DNA of 64,000 nucleotides, from positions 1 through 64,000 of the forward strand of contig CAYPIE010000020.1 in NCBI GenBank assembly GCA_964410665.1, in the 5' to 3' direction. The position numbers and the translations under genes are program-made. The notes below the pieces were generated by a model. It was not told the origin of the DNA. It was given only the letters and a program-made list of their open reading frames with translations, and did no database searches. The stretch's first letter is position 1. Each line of letters begins with the position of its first letter. This document shows positions 37,590-45,308 of this stretch, piece by piece. The stretch comes from CAYPIE01 sp964410665. GTDB taxonomy: Bacteria; Planctomycetota; Planctomycetia; Gemmatales; Gemmataceae.

Positions 37590-37907
37590 GCAAAGGTGTT
37601 CGGCACGATGATTGGTGGTGGGTCTTCTCCGCGCTTTTCAACGGCCTCGCAGGGTTGCCGGCTGGGTGGCCCGCTCGGAGTCGGCAACGGGCGTGGGAAA
37701 CGCTAAGGCATTCGCCACCCCCGGATGTTTCCCCTGCACCGGCGAACGTGGGCCAGGCTACCCCGGACTCCGCGCGGGAGCGACGCGGGGCATGCTCCCC
37801 AACCCGGGCATTGCCATGCCCCCGACGCACCGGGCGTTTCCCACGCCCGTCGCCGACTCCGAGCGGGCCACCCGGACCGCGGCAACTCTAGTGCCGAACA
37901 CCATGGG
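37590..37907 (+). mobile_element. MITE-like element, copy A (318 bp, no gene)
   Basis: Terminal inverted repeats: the left end GCAAAGGTGTTCGGCACGAT is matched by the right end (inverse GTGTTCGGCAC within CCCATGGTGTTCGGCAC). An inner inverted repeat of ~40 bases with one mismatch starts GGGTGGCCCGCTCGGAGTCG. The flanks are 8-bp direct repeats GTTTTTCA at 37582-37589 and 37908-37915, a target-site duplication signature. Copy B (57555-57873) is the same length within one base and highly similar when read in the opposite orientation. No transposase is encoded; open frames inside look like shadows. The right direct repeat contains the stop codon of the adjacent gene. Confidence 0.82.
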
Positions 37908-37912
37908 GTTTT

Positions 37913-39304
37913 TCAGTGGCCCTCAGGCTCGGCCATGGTGATCCGGTAGCCGTGGATAAACTTGACCCACTCGTCCTTGAAATCCGGCCTGGTGCTCCGC
38001 AGCGTTGCCGTCTGGCCTTTGCGGGTGTAGGCGAACGGTTGTCCGGTGACTGGGTCAGGTGGCACCGGGACTTCCAGCGCGTTGAGGGTTTCGGGCAACT
38101 CCCCGTTGTGGCCGGCGGCGTACAGCCGCACCGCCTCGACCACCCGCAGCATGGCGATGTGCTGGCGGAGCCGCAGTTGCATAACCCAGCTGCGCTGGGC
38201 GATGGGGTAGACGATCTTCGCCGCCCAGTTTTCCGGCCGGTCGGCGGCCGCGGCGATCGCGGCCAGGCCCCGTTTGGCCTGCCAGTACGGCAGCTGGGAC
38301 CGGGCGATCAGCCGGTCCAGCCAGACTTCGTAGTCGAGCCGGCTCTTGAGCAACAAGATTTGTCCGGACAGCATCAACAGGTTCTTGACCTTGGGGTAGC
38401 CGGCCTTGGCCAGTTCTTGCCGTGCGCGGTCCAGGTAGTTGGAGTCCTCAGCCTGTTCGTCCAGCCAGGTGTTAAACCGTTTGAGCACGGCGGGGTCGTG
38501 AATCGACCAGCGGTACAGCTTACGGAACTCGTCGAGCGCTTTCTGGATTTCTTCCTGGGTCATGACCCGGTCGGTCGGCACCCGAGCGAACTCGCTGGCC
38601 AGGAGGTCGCGTTCCCCTTGCCAGCCCTTGTGCAGTCCAACGAGCGGGTCGGGGAGGTAGGTCAGGCCCCAGTACAGGTTGGGGCAAGCGGGTTGCTCCA
38701 CCAACTCATGGATGGCGTCGAGTGTGTGGTCGGCGATCGAGCCGCCGACCAGATGGCCGATCAGGGCGGGGTGTTCTTCAAAGGACCGGGCTAGGGCGAA
38801 CAGGGTCTTGAGCGAGTGAATCGCCCCGGCGAAATCCTGCACGGCGATCTGACCGCGGAGTCTGAGCCGCACGACATCTGCGAGGAGGCGAATCTGCTGG
38901 ATGTCAGGCACCAGGGTCGCGATCCCATCGCGGCGGATTTCGGTGAGCATCTGCCAGTCGACCTGATTCCTCCGTGCAGCCCGGTCGATCCGCGTCACCG
39001 TGAGATTGTCATAGTTCTGGAGCACCCGGACGGTAGGGAGCTCCGACCGAGGCATCTTCAGCCACTTCTCACGCTGTTCCTGCATTGGTTCGTCGAAGAA
39101 GAAGCGTTGCTGTTCCATGAAGCACTTCATGTATTCTTGGACCTGGTTGCCCGGTTCCAATTCGTGAAACTCCGGGAGTAGTTGGACCTTCAGCAGCGGC
39201 ACCGGGGCGGCCATCGGGCGGACCTGTAACGGGATGAGCTCGGTATCGGCATCGCTTGGCACGGCCGAGATCAGCGTCGCGCAGACGAACAGCGTCGGAA
39301 CCAT
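37913..39304 (-). CDS. Exported protein of unknown function in a sigma-factor operon, 463 aa
   Basis: 463 residues with a short signal peptide (TLFVCATLISAVPSDA). The mature part is helical and soluble, with LTEIRRDGIATLVPDIQQIRLLADVVRLRLRGQIAVQDFAGAI and a late segment LRQHIAMLRVVEAVRLYAAGHNGELPETLNALEVPVPPDPVTGQPF, which I recognise as a planctomycete block of unknown role. Third gene of the group sigma factor (39719-40201), single-TM protein (39363-39734), this gene, all minus strand. Its stop codon TGA (37913-37915) forms one end of the direct repeat flanking the MITE-like element, so the insertion left the coding region whole. Confidence 0.83.
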   Translation of the reverse strand: MVPTLFVCATLISAVPSDADTELIPLQVRPMAAPVPLLKVQLLPEFHELEPGNQVQEYMKCFMEQQRFFFDEPMQEQREKWLKMPRSELPTVRVLQNYDNLTVTRIDRAARRNQVDWQMLTEIRRDGIATLVPDIQQIRLLADVVRLRLRGQIAVQDFAGAIHSLKTLFALARSFEEHPALIGHLVGGSIADHTLDAIHELVEQPACPNLYWGLTYLPDPLVGLHKGWQGERDLLASEFARVPTDRVMTQEEIQKALDEFRKLYRWSIHDPAVLKRFNTWLDEQAEDSNYLDRARQELAKAGYPKVKNLLMLSGQILLLKSRLDYEVWLDRLIARSQLPYWQAKRGLAAIAAAADRPENWAAKIVYPIAQRSWVMQLRLRQHIAMLRVVEAVRLYAAGHNGELPETLNALEVPVPPDPVTGQPFAYTRKGQTATLRSTRPDFKDEWVKFIHGYRITMAEPEGH

Positions 39305-39362
39305 CAGGTTTCTCCAACGTCAATGAATCTTGAAATGTAAATTATTATGGAGGTTTGCGAGT

Positions 39363-39734
39363 TCACTCGGTTCGCCGCAGCGACCCGATCGTCCAGACAA
39401 TGGTGTCGCCGCGGAGGTTGTCGTACCCGGGCGGAGGGCCCAGGAAGCGGTCGTAGGCCAGCAAGTCGGGAGGGCGGGGAGAGGGGGGCGCATCCGGCAG
39501 CGGTGCCGGCACCGCCTCTGCTGGCGGCGTTACTGTTTGCGGCGTCAGCACAGGCCGTGGCCAAAGGACCCAGAGTGTCACGGCCTGGGTGAGCAGTAGC
39601 AGTCGTGCCAGCCAGCGCCACCCCGACGTTCGCCGACCCGTCTGCAGCCCGGCTAGGAACAACAGCTGGTCGCGGTTTAGCCGGCCGGGATCCGGAGACA
39701 GCCGCTGTAAAGACTCGATTACTGGGTCCGACAT
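39363..39734 (-). CDS. Single-membrane-segment protein, possible anti-sigma factor
   Basis: 123 residues: an N-terminal cytoplasmic half of ~40 residues (VIESLQRLSPDPGRLNRDQL) and one membrane segment at ~42-59 (LARLLLLTQAVTLWVLW), then a Pro-rich periplasmic tail (TPPAEAVPAPLPDAPPSPRPP). The start overlaps the end of the sigma-factor gene by 16 bases. Position and topology are those of anti-sigma factors of ECF sigma operons, but no zinc HxxxCxxC motif is present, so the role is inference. Confidence 0.72.
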   Translation of the reverse strand: MSDPVIESLQRLSPDPGRLNRDQLLFLAGLQTGRRTSGWRWLARLLLLTQAVTLWVLWPRPVLTPQTVTPPAEAVPAPLPDAPPSPRPPDLLAYDRFLGPPPGYDNLRGDTIVWTIGSLRRTE

Positions 39735-40201
39735 GGAATCTTCAAAACCTCCCGCAAACCTTGGATTCCTGCTTCAAAGCGACGGTAAGCAGTGCTCACG
39801 GAACAGCCAATGACCGCGGCGAGCTGTTCGAAGTTCAGCCCTCCCCAGAGCCGGGCGACGATCACCTCACGCTGCTCGCCTGGAAGTTGCTCCAGCGCTG
39901 CCACCGCCGCGGCGGCATCCAGACCGTCGACGGCCGGCTCGACGAACCAGCCCTCCGGACGGGCCACCCGGGCCTCGCGTTGTTGCCGCCGGCGAGCCAC
40001 TCGCCCGGCGTCGATGGCCCGGTGTCGCACCACCCGGTACAACCAGGCGACCGAGTTAGGCGGCGGCTTGCGGGCCTCCATGAGTTTGAGGAACGCTTCC
40101 TGGACGACATCCTCCGGCGCGGCCGACCACTGACGGGCGTAAAGTACAAGCGCCGCGGCATGGGTGTCGATCAGGGTCGCCAGTTCGCTCGCGTTCATCA
40201 C
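39719..40201 (-). CDS. RNA polymerase sigma factor, ECF/sigma-70 family
   Basis: 160 residues. Region 2: LYARQWSAAPEDVVQEAFLKL and WLYRVVRHRAID; region 4: LEQLPGEQREVIVARLWGGLNFEQLAAVIGCSVSTAYRRFEAGIQGLRE, with a standard helix-turn-helix. It lacks sigma-70 region 3 and 1.1, as in ECF factors. It directs RNA polymerase to a small regulon, likely including its own operon with the single-TM protein and the 463-residue exported protein. Start MMNASEL at 40201. The stimulus is unknown. Confidence 0.93.
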   Translation of the reverse strand: MMNASELATLIDTHAAALVLYARQWSAAPEDVVQEAFLKLMEARKPPPNSVAWLYRVVRHRAIDAGRVARRRQQREARVARPEGWFVEPAVDGLDAAAAVAALEQLPGEQREVIVARLWGGLNFEQLAAVIGCSVSTAYRRFEAGIQGLREVLKIPCRTQ

Positions 40202-40242
40202 GCTAATGACGACACCGCCGAGGAGATTTTCCGGGGTTTGGA

Positions 40243-40277
40243 GAAAAACCCGGACCCTCCGGTGCTGGCGGGTCCGG
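40243..40277 (-). terminator. Probable terminator of the PQQ-propeller operon
   Basis: On the minus strand CCGGACCC and GGGTCCGG (40270-40277 and 40250-40257) pair around a 12-base loop and are followed by GTTTTTC. It lies 12 bases after the stop of the 40289-41530 gene, between it and the sigma-factor gene. Confidence 0.7.
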
Positions 40278-40288
40278 CATGGATGCCT

Positions 40289-41530
40289 TTATTCTTTGGA
40301 GATGCAATAGAGGTGCTTCCGACCGCGGATATACAGTCTGCCGTCGCTGACCGCCGGGGTGGCGAAGACTCGGTCCTCGAGACGGTTCTTGGCCAGCAGA
40401 TCGAACTCCGGCTCGGCAGGAAAGACGCAGGTGGTGCCGAGCTCATCGACGCAATAGATCTTGCCGTCGACCAAGATCGGCGAGGCCGTCACTGGTCCGG
40501 CCAGGCGTTCGACCCAGAGGTTCTTGCCGGTGGCCGCGACAAAGCAAGCGGCACGTCCGGTGTCGTGGACGGCAAACAGGTACTTGCCCCGAACGAGCAG
40601 AGACGGGACATAGGGTACATCGCGGCGGCTATCCCAAACCACCGTGGCCTTCGCGGCCTTTGGCTTCAGGGCGACGAAGCTACGGGCGCCGCCGCCATCG
40701 CCGGTGCTGGCGAAGACCATTCCTTCACTGGCGATGGGGGCTCCGACCATGCGAAGAGCCTTAGCCCCTTCCTGCCATTGCCATTCCCAGTGCCACAGTT
40801 CCTTGCCCGTCAGCGGGGCGTACGCGGTGACGCCGGCTGTGCTCCCGACGATCAGCTCCTCCACACCCTGTTCATTCGTTCGCAGGATGGGGGCGGCATA
40901 ACTAGCGCGATACGCTTTGCGTGGCTGAGACCAACGCAGTTCCCCCGTCGCAGCGTCAAAAGCCATGACCTCCGCAGAGCCGTCCTGATCGTTGACGACC
41001 AGAACCAAGTCACGATGCAGCACCGGTGAGGTGCCGGCCCCGTGGTTGCCCGTGAAGCTGCCTAGGTCTTTTTGCCAAAGCTTCCTGCCCTTTAAGTCAC
41101 ATGCCAGCAACTCCAAGCGCTGGCCGTCCCAAAACAGGGCACATACGCGTTTCCCGTCGGTGGCCGGGGTCGATGAAGCCAGCGAGTTCTTACGGTGCAT
41201 CCGTGCGGGACCGCCGGGCAGGTCGATGCGCCAGTTTAGCTTCCCGCTCAGAGCATCCAAACAGACCAAGGATCGCTTGGAGGCATTCTCGGCCGCAGTT
41301 TGCAGGAACAGCTGGTCCTCCCAGATGATCGGCGAACCATTGCCGGTACCCGGCAGCTCGACCTTCCAGCTTAGGTGCTTAGTCGCCGACCATTCAACCG
41401 GCAGGTCAGCGTCGCTGGCCACACCAGCACCGTTGGGGCCGCGGAAGCGAGGCCAGTTGTCGGCCTCGCTTGTCGCGCTCGCTTGCAGCAACAAGCTCAG
41501 GCTGACCAGGATGCGAGTCCATACGAGCAT
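40289..41530 (-). CDS. Secreted PQQ-like beta-propeller protein (BamB-like repeats)
   Basis: 413 residues, with signal peptide (RILVSLSLLLQASATSEA) and the hallmark start of planctomycete PQQ-propeller proteins, NWPRFRGPNGAGVASDADLPV. PQQ-like repeats contain WEDQLFLQTA, LVCLDALSGKLNWRIDL, VMAFDAATGELRWSQ and IYCVDELGTTCV blades, typical of an eight-bladed propeller. Function is unknown; such proteins are envelope proteins that may bind polymers or act as dehydrogenase-like scaffolds. Start ATG 41530 follows AAAGG. Third gene of a minus-strand group. Confidence 0.88.
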   Translation of the reverse strand: MLVWTRILVSLSLLLQASATSEADNWPRFRGPNGAGVASDADLPVEWSATKHLSWKVELPGTGNGSPIIWEDQLFLQTAAENASKRSLVCLDALSGKLNWRIDLPGGPARMHRKNSLASSTPATDGKRVCALFWDGQRLELLACDLKGRKLWQKDLGSFTGNHGAGTSPVLHRDLVLVVNDQDGSAEVMAFDAATGELRWSQPRKAYRASYAAPILRTNEQGVEELIVGSTAGVTAYAPLTGKELWHWEWQWQEGAKALRMVGAPIASEGMVFASTGDGGGARSFVALKPKAAKATVVWDSRRDVPYVPSLLVRGKYLFAVHDTGRAACFVAATGKNLWVERLAGPVTASPILVDGKIYCVDELGTTCVFPAEPEFDLLAKNRLEDRVFATPAVSDGRLYIRGRKHLYCISKE

Positions 41531-41553
41531 GATCGACCTTTCTTTTTTCTCGG

Positions 41554-42756
41554 TCAGGGGGTTTGTTGAATCTTCCACAAGTGCTGGTCGCTACGTACAT
41601 ACATGGCCTGGTTGGCAATGGCGGGGGTGCACAAGATGGTCTCACCGAGCTCGCCGGTACTGAGGATGGTATCCTCACCACTGGCCGAGGGTTGTACGAC
41701 AGTGGCAGTGCCATCTTCGCTAAAGCAATAAAGCAGGTCATTAGCGGCCACCGGTGAGGAGCTAAACGGCCCCTTGACACGCAGCCGACCGATGAGTTCA
41801 CCGTCGAGGCGATTGGCGGCTACCAAAAGGGAACCGCGCAGACTATAGATTCGCTCGCCTAGCACAATCGGACTGGCCGTGCTGGGATTGAGCCGGCGAT
41901 TCCGCCAGCGTGGTTCGGGGGCTTGATTGCCACGTAGCTCGAACGCCGTTAAGCCTTCTCCGCCAGGGACATACAGTGTATTCCCGGCAACGATGCTTGA
42001 GGCAATGGCATCGCTGGGTCGCTTGAGGCTCCAGATGATCTTTCCGGAGTGCGGATCGATTGCATCGAGTTGCTCCAGGCCCTGAAGGAGAACCCGGGGC
42101 TTCTCACCGTCCGCGCTGGGCAGGGGGATGGGAGAAGTCCAATTGTAGCCGTGCGGCCGATCGATGTGCCAACGGTTTTGGCCGGTGGCCAGGTCGATCC
42201 CGGCAGCGAACGAGGTATTGAGGTTTTCGATCTGCACCAAAACGGTGTCGTCCACAATCAAAGGTGACGAGGCCAGGCCACGTCCATCGGTGGCTCCGAC
42301 GTTCTCGGCATACAGAGAGCGAATCCAGCGGGGATTGCCATCCAAGTCGAGGCAGACAAGGTCATTGGTGGCAAACAGAGCAACGATGACCTGACCATCG
42401 GAAGCCGGGGTTGGCGCGGCCATACAAGTTTTCGGATGGGAGGCGGTAGGACCGGTGGCCCAGAAGGAGCGTTGCCACAGGGGCTTGCCATCTTTGGCGG
42501 CAAAAGCCATCACGTACAATTGGTTCTGGCGGTCGCCCCCCGAAGCGGTCACAAAGACGCGGTCACCGACCACGATCGGACTACTCAGCCCACGGCCCGG
42601 GAGCGGCACCTTCCAGGCGATATTGTTGTCGGCGTCCAACGCTCGGGGCAATGCGGTTGGGCTGATCGCCTGTGCGTCCGGACCGCGAAATTGCCGCCAA
42701 TCGCCTGCCAACAAGCAGGGGAGGAGGCACAGCATCATGTATCGGCATGCCATCAT
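41554..42756 (-). CDS. Secreted PQQ-like beta-propeller protein
   Basis: 400 residues. Signal peptide MMLCLLPCLLAG, followed directly by DWRQFRGPDAQAI, the same propeller opening as the neighbour. Blades with VTASGGDRQNQLYVMAFAAKDGKPLWQRSF, DLVCLDLDGNPRWIRSLY, and LYCFSEDGTATVV are clear. A paralogue of the downstream gene (40289-41530), 23 bases apart. Both may act together. ATG choice between several close methionines (MMACRYMM) is uncertain. Confidence 0.87.
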   Translation of the reverse strand: MMACRYMMLCLLPCLLAGDWRQFRGPDAQAISPTALPRALDADNNIAWKVPLPGRGLSSPIVVGDRVFVTASGGDRQNQLYVMAFAAKDGKPLWQRSFWATGPTASHPKTCMAAPTPASDGQVIVALFATNDLVCLDLDGNPRWIRSLYAENVGATDGRGLASSPLIVDDTVLVQIENLNTSFAAGIDLATGQNRWHIDRPHGYNWTSPIPLPSADGEKPRVLLQGLEQLDAIDPHSGKIIWSLKRPSDAIASSIVAGNTLYVPGGEGLTAFELRGNQAPEPRWRNRRLNPSTASPIVLGERIYSLRGSLLVAANRLDGELIGRLRVKGPFSSSPVAANDLLYCFSEDGTATVVQPSASGEDTILSTGELGETILCTPAIANQAMYVRSDQHLWKIQQTP

Positions 42757-42769
42757 TTATCTCCTTGGC

Positions 42770-43900
42770 TCAAGGGGTTGCCGGGGCCTGGGAGTGGACC
42801 GCCACACCCTGGGGATCACAGACCCGAAGCATAAACTGCCAGAGTTTCTGTGGCAATTGGGGCGGTGGGACATCCTGAGCCAGTTTGATCAGGATGGTGT
42901 TTTTCCCCTTCTTTAACTTGGCCGGGGTCGAATAATGGTCCAGACGCATGCCAGTATAGGCATCACTCCGGGCCAGCACGAGCTCGCCGTTCACCCAGAG
43001 TTTAAAGACATTAAAACTGCCCAAGCGAATCTCTACCTCCCGCGCTTCGTCAATGAAAAACTCTGCCAAGGCGTAGCCGACCACCTCCGTATCTTGACCA
43101 ATCGCCGCATTGAAATCGACAATTGCCAATTTATCTTTGGAGGAGAAGGCTTGCCATTGCACCGGACCGTTCTTGCCAGGATAGGAGGCGTTGGGCTCGA
43201 ACTGTTGCTCGGGGGGATAAACGGTGTCGATCCCGGTCGACTTTTCATTGGGGAACGGGCCGATCACTTGCCAGTCGATCACCAGACCGAGATGCTTCGT
43301 GAGGTTGATCTTCTCCCCCATCGACTCGAGCTGGCGGGCTGCACTCACGATCTGATACTGATCCCTCGCGGCGGCAAAGGCGCGGCGATAAGTCTGTTTG
43401 GCCGCCGCCTCCTCTTTGGCCTTCGCTTGTGCCTCGGCTTCCGTTAGCAGTTGCTTGACGGCAAGAAACCGCAATGCGGGACTGGGATCGTCGAGCAATT
43501 CGGCCAGGTACTGCTTGGCGACATCGGGATCGACCCGGCTCCAGAGCTGATAGGCGAAAAAACGCGGAGCACTGGCATGCTGCGTGTCTTTGACGAAGGC
43601 CTGGAGATCTGCGAGCGGTAATTTCGCACTGGTCTCACCTTCGATAATTGCATCGATGGCTGCTCGGAGCCAGTTGCGGGTCAGTGGCGATGCTTTATCC
43701 ATCGCCGCCAAGAGCGTTGGAATCTCAGTCGCTGGGAGTGCTGCCAACTCCTTCCAGGCCTGGGCTGCCTTGCTACTGCCCAGGCCATTGGCGCCGACCT
43801 GGCGTAAAACGGCAATATTCTCTCGCGGGGTTGCCCCGTTGCAAAAGGTTGGGCTTACACTAAGCACCAGGACCAACCCACTCCAGCAGCCATGTTGCAT
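42770..43900 (-). CDS. Secreted repeat protein with C-terminal carbohydrate-module-like domain
   Basis: 376 residues. Signal peptide (WSGLVLVLSVSPTFCNG), then a helical, HEAT-like N-terminal half (VDPDVAKQYLAELLDDPSPALRFLAVKQLLTEAE) and a beta-rich C-terminal part from ~230: WQVIGPFPNEKSTGIDTVYPP...AFFIDEAREVEIRLGSFNVFKLWVNGELVLARS...KKGKNTILIKLAQ. The second part resembles the secreted planctomycete domain in which VNGELV and NTILIKL are conserved and sugar binding is inferred. First gene of the group with two PQQ propellers. Start ATG 43900 has AAGGAG upstream. Confidence 0.82.
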   Translation of the reverse strand: MQHGCWSGLVLVLSVSPTFCNGATPRENIAVLRQVGANGLGSSKAAQAWKELAALPATEIPTLLAAMDKASPLTRNWLRAAIDAIIEGETSAKLPLADLQAFVKDTQHASAPRFFAYQLWSRVDPDVAKQYLAELLDDPSPALRFLAVKQLLTEAEAQAKAKEEAAAKQTYRRAFAAARDQYQIVSAARQLESMGEKINLTKHLGLVIDWQVIGPFPNEKSTGIDTVYPPEQQFEPNASYPGKNGPVQWQAFSSKDKLAIVDFNAAIGQDTEVVGYALAEFFIDEAREVEIRLGSFNVFKLWVNGELVLARSDAYTGMRLDHYSTPAKLKKGKNTILIKLAQDVPPPQLPQKLWQFMLRVCDPQGVAVHSQAPATP

Positions 43901-44191
43901 GCTCAGTCTCCTTGCACGGATCGCATGAATCGCGGTGATTGTACGGCACGAAGTGGGCATTGTGCCAGCAAGCGAGCGGAGAATTCTGGTTCCTCGGGCA
44001 GGCTCCTACAACCGACCTGGATAGGAGCCTCCGTAGGAGCCTGACAATCCGTATGGCGTAAGCAGCAATTGCCCTAGGGCATCTGGAATGCTCGATTCAC
44101 ATCCGGCTCGCCGTCCGATTCCAAGAAGGCCATGTTGAATTCGGTTGCAATCTTGGTGAGGCCCGGAGGCCTCGACTGGAAGGATGGATCC
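43901..44191. other. Divergent intergenic region with repeated AGGAGCC motif
   Basis: About 290 bases. It contains AGGCTCCTA (44000-44008) pairing with TAGGAGCCT (44022-44030), and TAGGAGCCT again at 44034-44042, upstream of the Cys-rich gene. A stem-loop of 9 bases with 13-base loop is possible. Its role is unclear (regulatory repeat or weak terminator). Confidence 0.35.
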
Positions 44192-44770
44192 ATGTTGCGA
44201 AGTAAAAGCTGGTTTGGCCTGTCGCTCCTGGTGGGGCTGTCGGCCATAAGCCTGTTCGGTGCCGAGCCCCCGCGGCGAACCACGACTGTCGTTCCGGTCG
44301 TGCAAACCACCCCAGTGGTTCCGCCGGTGAGCTCGGCTCAGCCAGTTGTGAATGGCCAACTGATTCCCCCGGCCAATGTCCCTCCGCTCCATTCGAGCAG
44401 CCCCGCTCCGGCCCATGGGGCGGTACCCCCTGTCCCGAGTCATGGGAATTGCCCCAGTTGTGCGGTGGCCGCTCCGCCGTCGAGTGGTGGTTGTGCCAGC
44501 TGTGCTCCAACCCCCGCGAACGATTGCATTGACTGTGCCGGTGAGGATGAAGATTCTGGGCTGTTTCGCCGACTCTTTGGTGGGAAGAGTCAAAAGCAGA
44601 GGTATGGTTGTGCTGCTCCTTTGGGCTGCGGCACCTTCCACAGCGATGCCTGCTTTCTGTTCGGCAGCTGTCGGCAGTTTTTTGGCAAGCGTCCCCCGCG
44701 TGAGCCATTCCCTGGCCAATTCCAACCACCCACGTCACCCTGCTACTACGGCACTTTCCATCGCTATTGA
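44192..44770 (+). CDS. Secreted Cys-rich, Pro-rich protein of unknown function
   Basis: 192 residues. Signal peptide (FGLSLLVGLSAISLFGA), then a Pro/Val/Ser-rich part, then three CxxC motifs in a row (CPSC, CASC, CIDC) with further cysteines (GCAAPLGC, ACFLFGSC, SPCYY). Pairs of CxxC could bind metal or form disulfides. No family recognised. Start ATG 44192 follows AAGGATG; an alternative reading from 44132 lacks it. Single gene, followed by a clear terminator. Confidence 0.75.
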   Translation: MLRSKSWFGLSLLVGLSAISLFGAEPPRRTTTVVPVVQTTPVVPPVSSAQPVVNGQLIPPANVPPLHSSSPAPAHGAVPPVPSHGNCPSCAVAAPPSSGGCASCAPTPANDCIDCAGEDEDSGLFRRLFGGKSQKQRYGCAAPLGCGTFHSDACFLFGSCRQFFGKRPPREPFPGQFQPPTSPCYYGTFHRY

Positions 44771-44785
44771 GGTGAGTGCTTCTGG

Positions 44786-44815
44786 GCACCGCTCCAACCT
44801 CGGAGCGGTGCTTTT
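44786..44815 (+). terminator. Rho-independent terminator of the Cys-rich protein gene
   Basis: GCACCGCTCC (44786-44795) pairs with GGAGCGGTGC (44802-44811) around a six-base loop and is followed by TTTT. Confidence 0.8.
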
Positions 44816-45004
44816 GGCATTTCCAGCTATCATCTCCGGTCGAGACACGGTTCCACCAACCGCTGCATCAGGCTGCACTCCTGCACTGCGAAACGGAGCA
44901 AGTGCCACGGATGTGTGCGGTGTGTTGTCCCTTGCCACATCAAAAAGGACTCTTCACAATAAGCCGTTTACTCGATTGAATCCTGGGAATCGCGAGGAAA
45001 TGTC

Positions 45005-45307
45005 ATGGTAAACACCATGCTGGCCTATCTATCACTGCCTGGCCTGGTAGGGGTGGAGGTTTTTGGAGTGAATTTCACTCTGGTGCTAGTCGTGGCGGTT
45101 CTCATTATTGGCTTGCCAGTTCTGCTGATTTACCTGCTGTCAAAGGAGCAATCTGATGAACAGCGGCATAGCTCACTCGACCCGAGCCTGGGCGATGGCG
45201 GGGAACGTGAGGGTCAAGATTATAGCGGCTATGCACCGAAGCTGCATCACGACGAAGCCGACCAGGATACTGGCGGCAGCGATGGGGGTGATGGGGGCGA
45301 TGGCTGA
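45005..45307 (+). CDS. Small single-span membrane protein with acidic tail (uncertain gene)
   Basis: 100 residues. A hydrophobic segment at ~22-46 (VNFTLVLVVAVLIIGLPVLLIYLL) and an acidic, Gly-rich tail (EADQDTGGSDGGDGGDG). GAGG lies nine bases before the ATG. Its stop overlaps no gene; the uxaA-like gene ends one base after it on the other strand. A real small membrane protein is plausible but the compositional tail is also what a chance frame through GC-rich DNA would give. A second frame in the same stretch (45156-45308) is also open. Hypothetical. Confidence 0.42.
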   Translation: MVNTMLAYLSLPGLVGVEVFGVNFTLVLVVAVLIIGLPVLLIYLLSKEQSDEQRHSSLDPSLGDGGEREGQDYSGYAPKLHHDEADQDTGGSDGGDGGDG

Positions 45308-45308
45308 C

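Noticed and set aside
37612..37941. Open frames within element copy A and (57468-57931) copy B
   Set aside because: They exist on both strands and several frames, mirror each other through the inverted repeats and match no transposase.
37916..38794. 292-aa plus-strand open frame
   Set aside because: Antisense shadow of the 463-aa exported protein gene.
39605..41029. 474-aa plus-strand open frame
   Set aside because: It spans the antisense of three solid genes (single-span protein, sigma factor, PQQ propeller).
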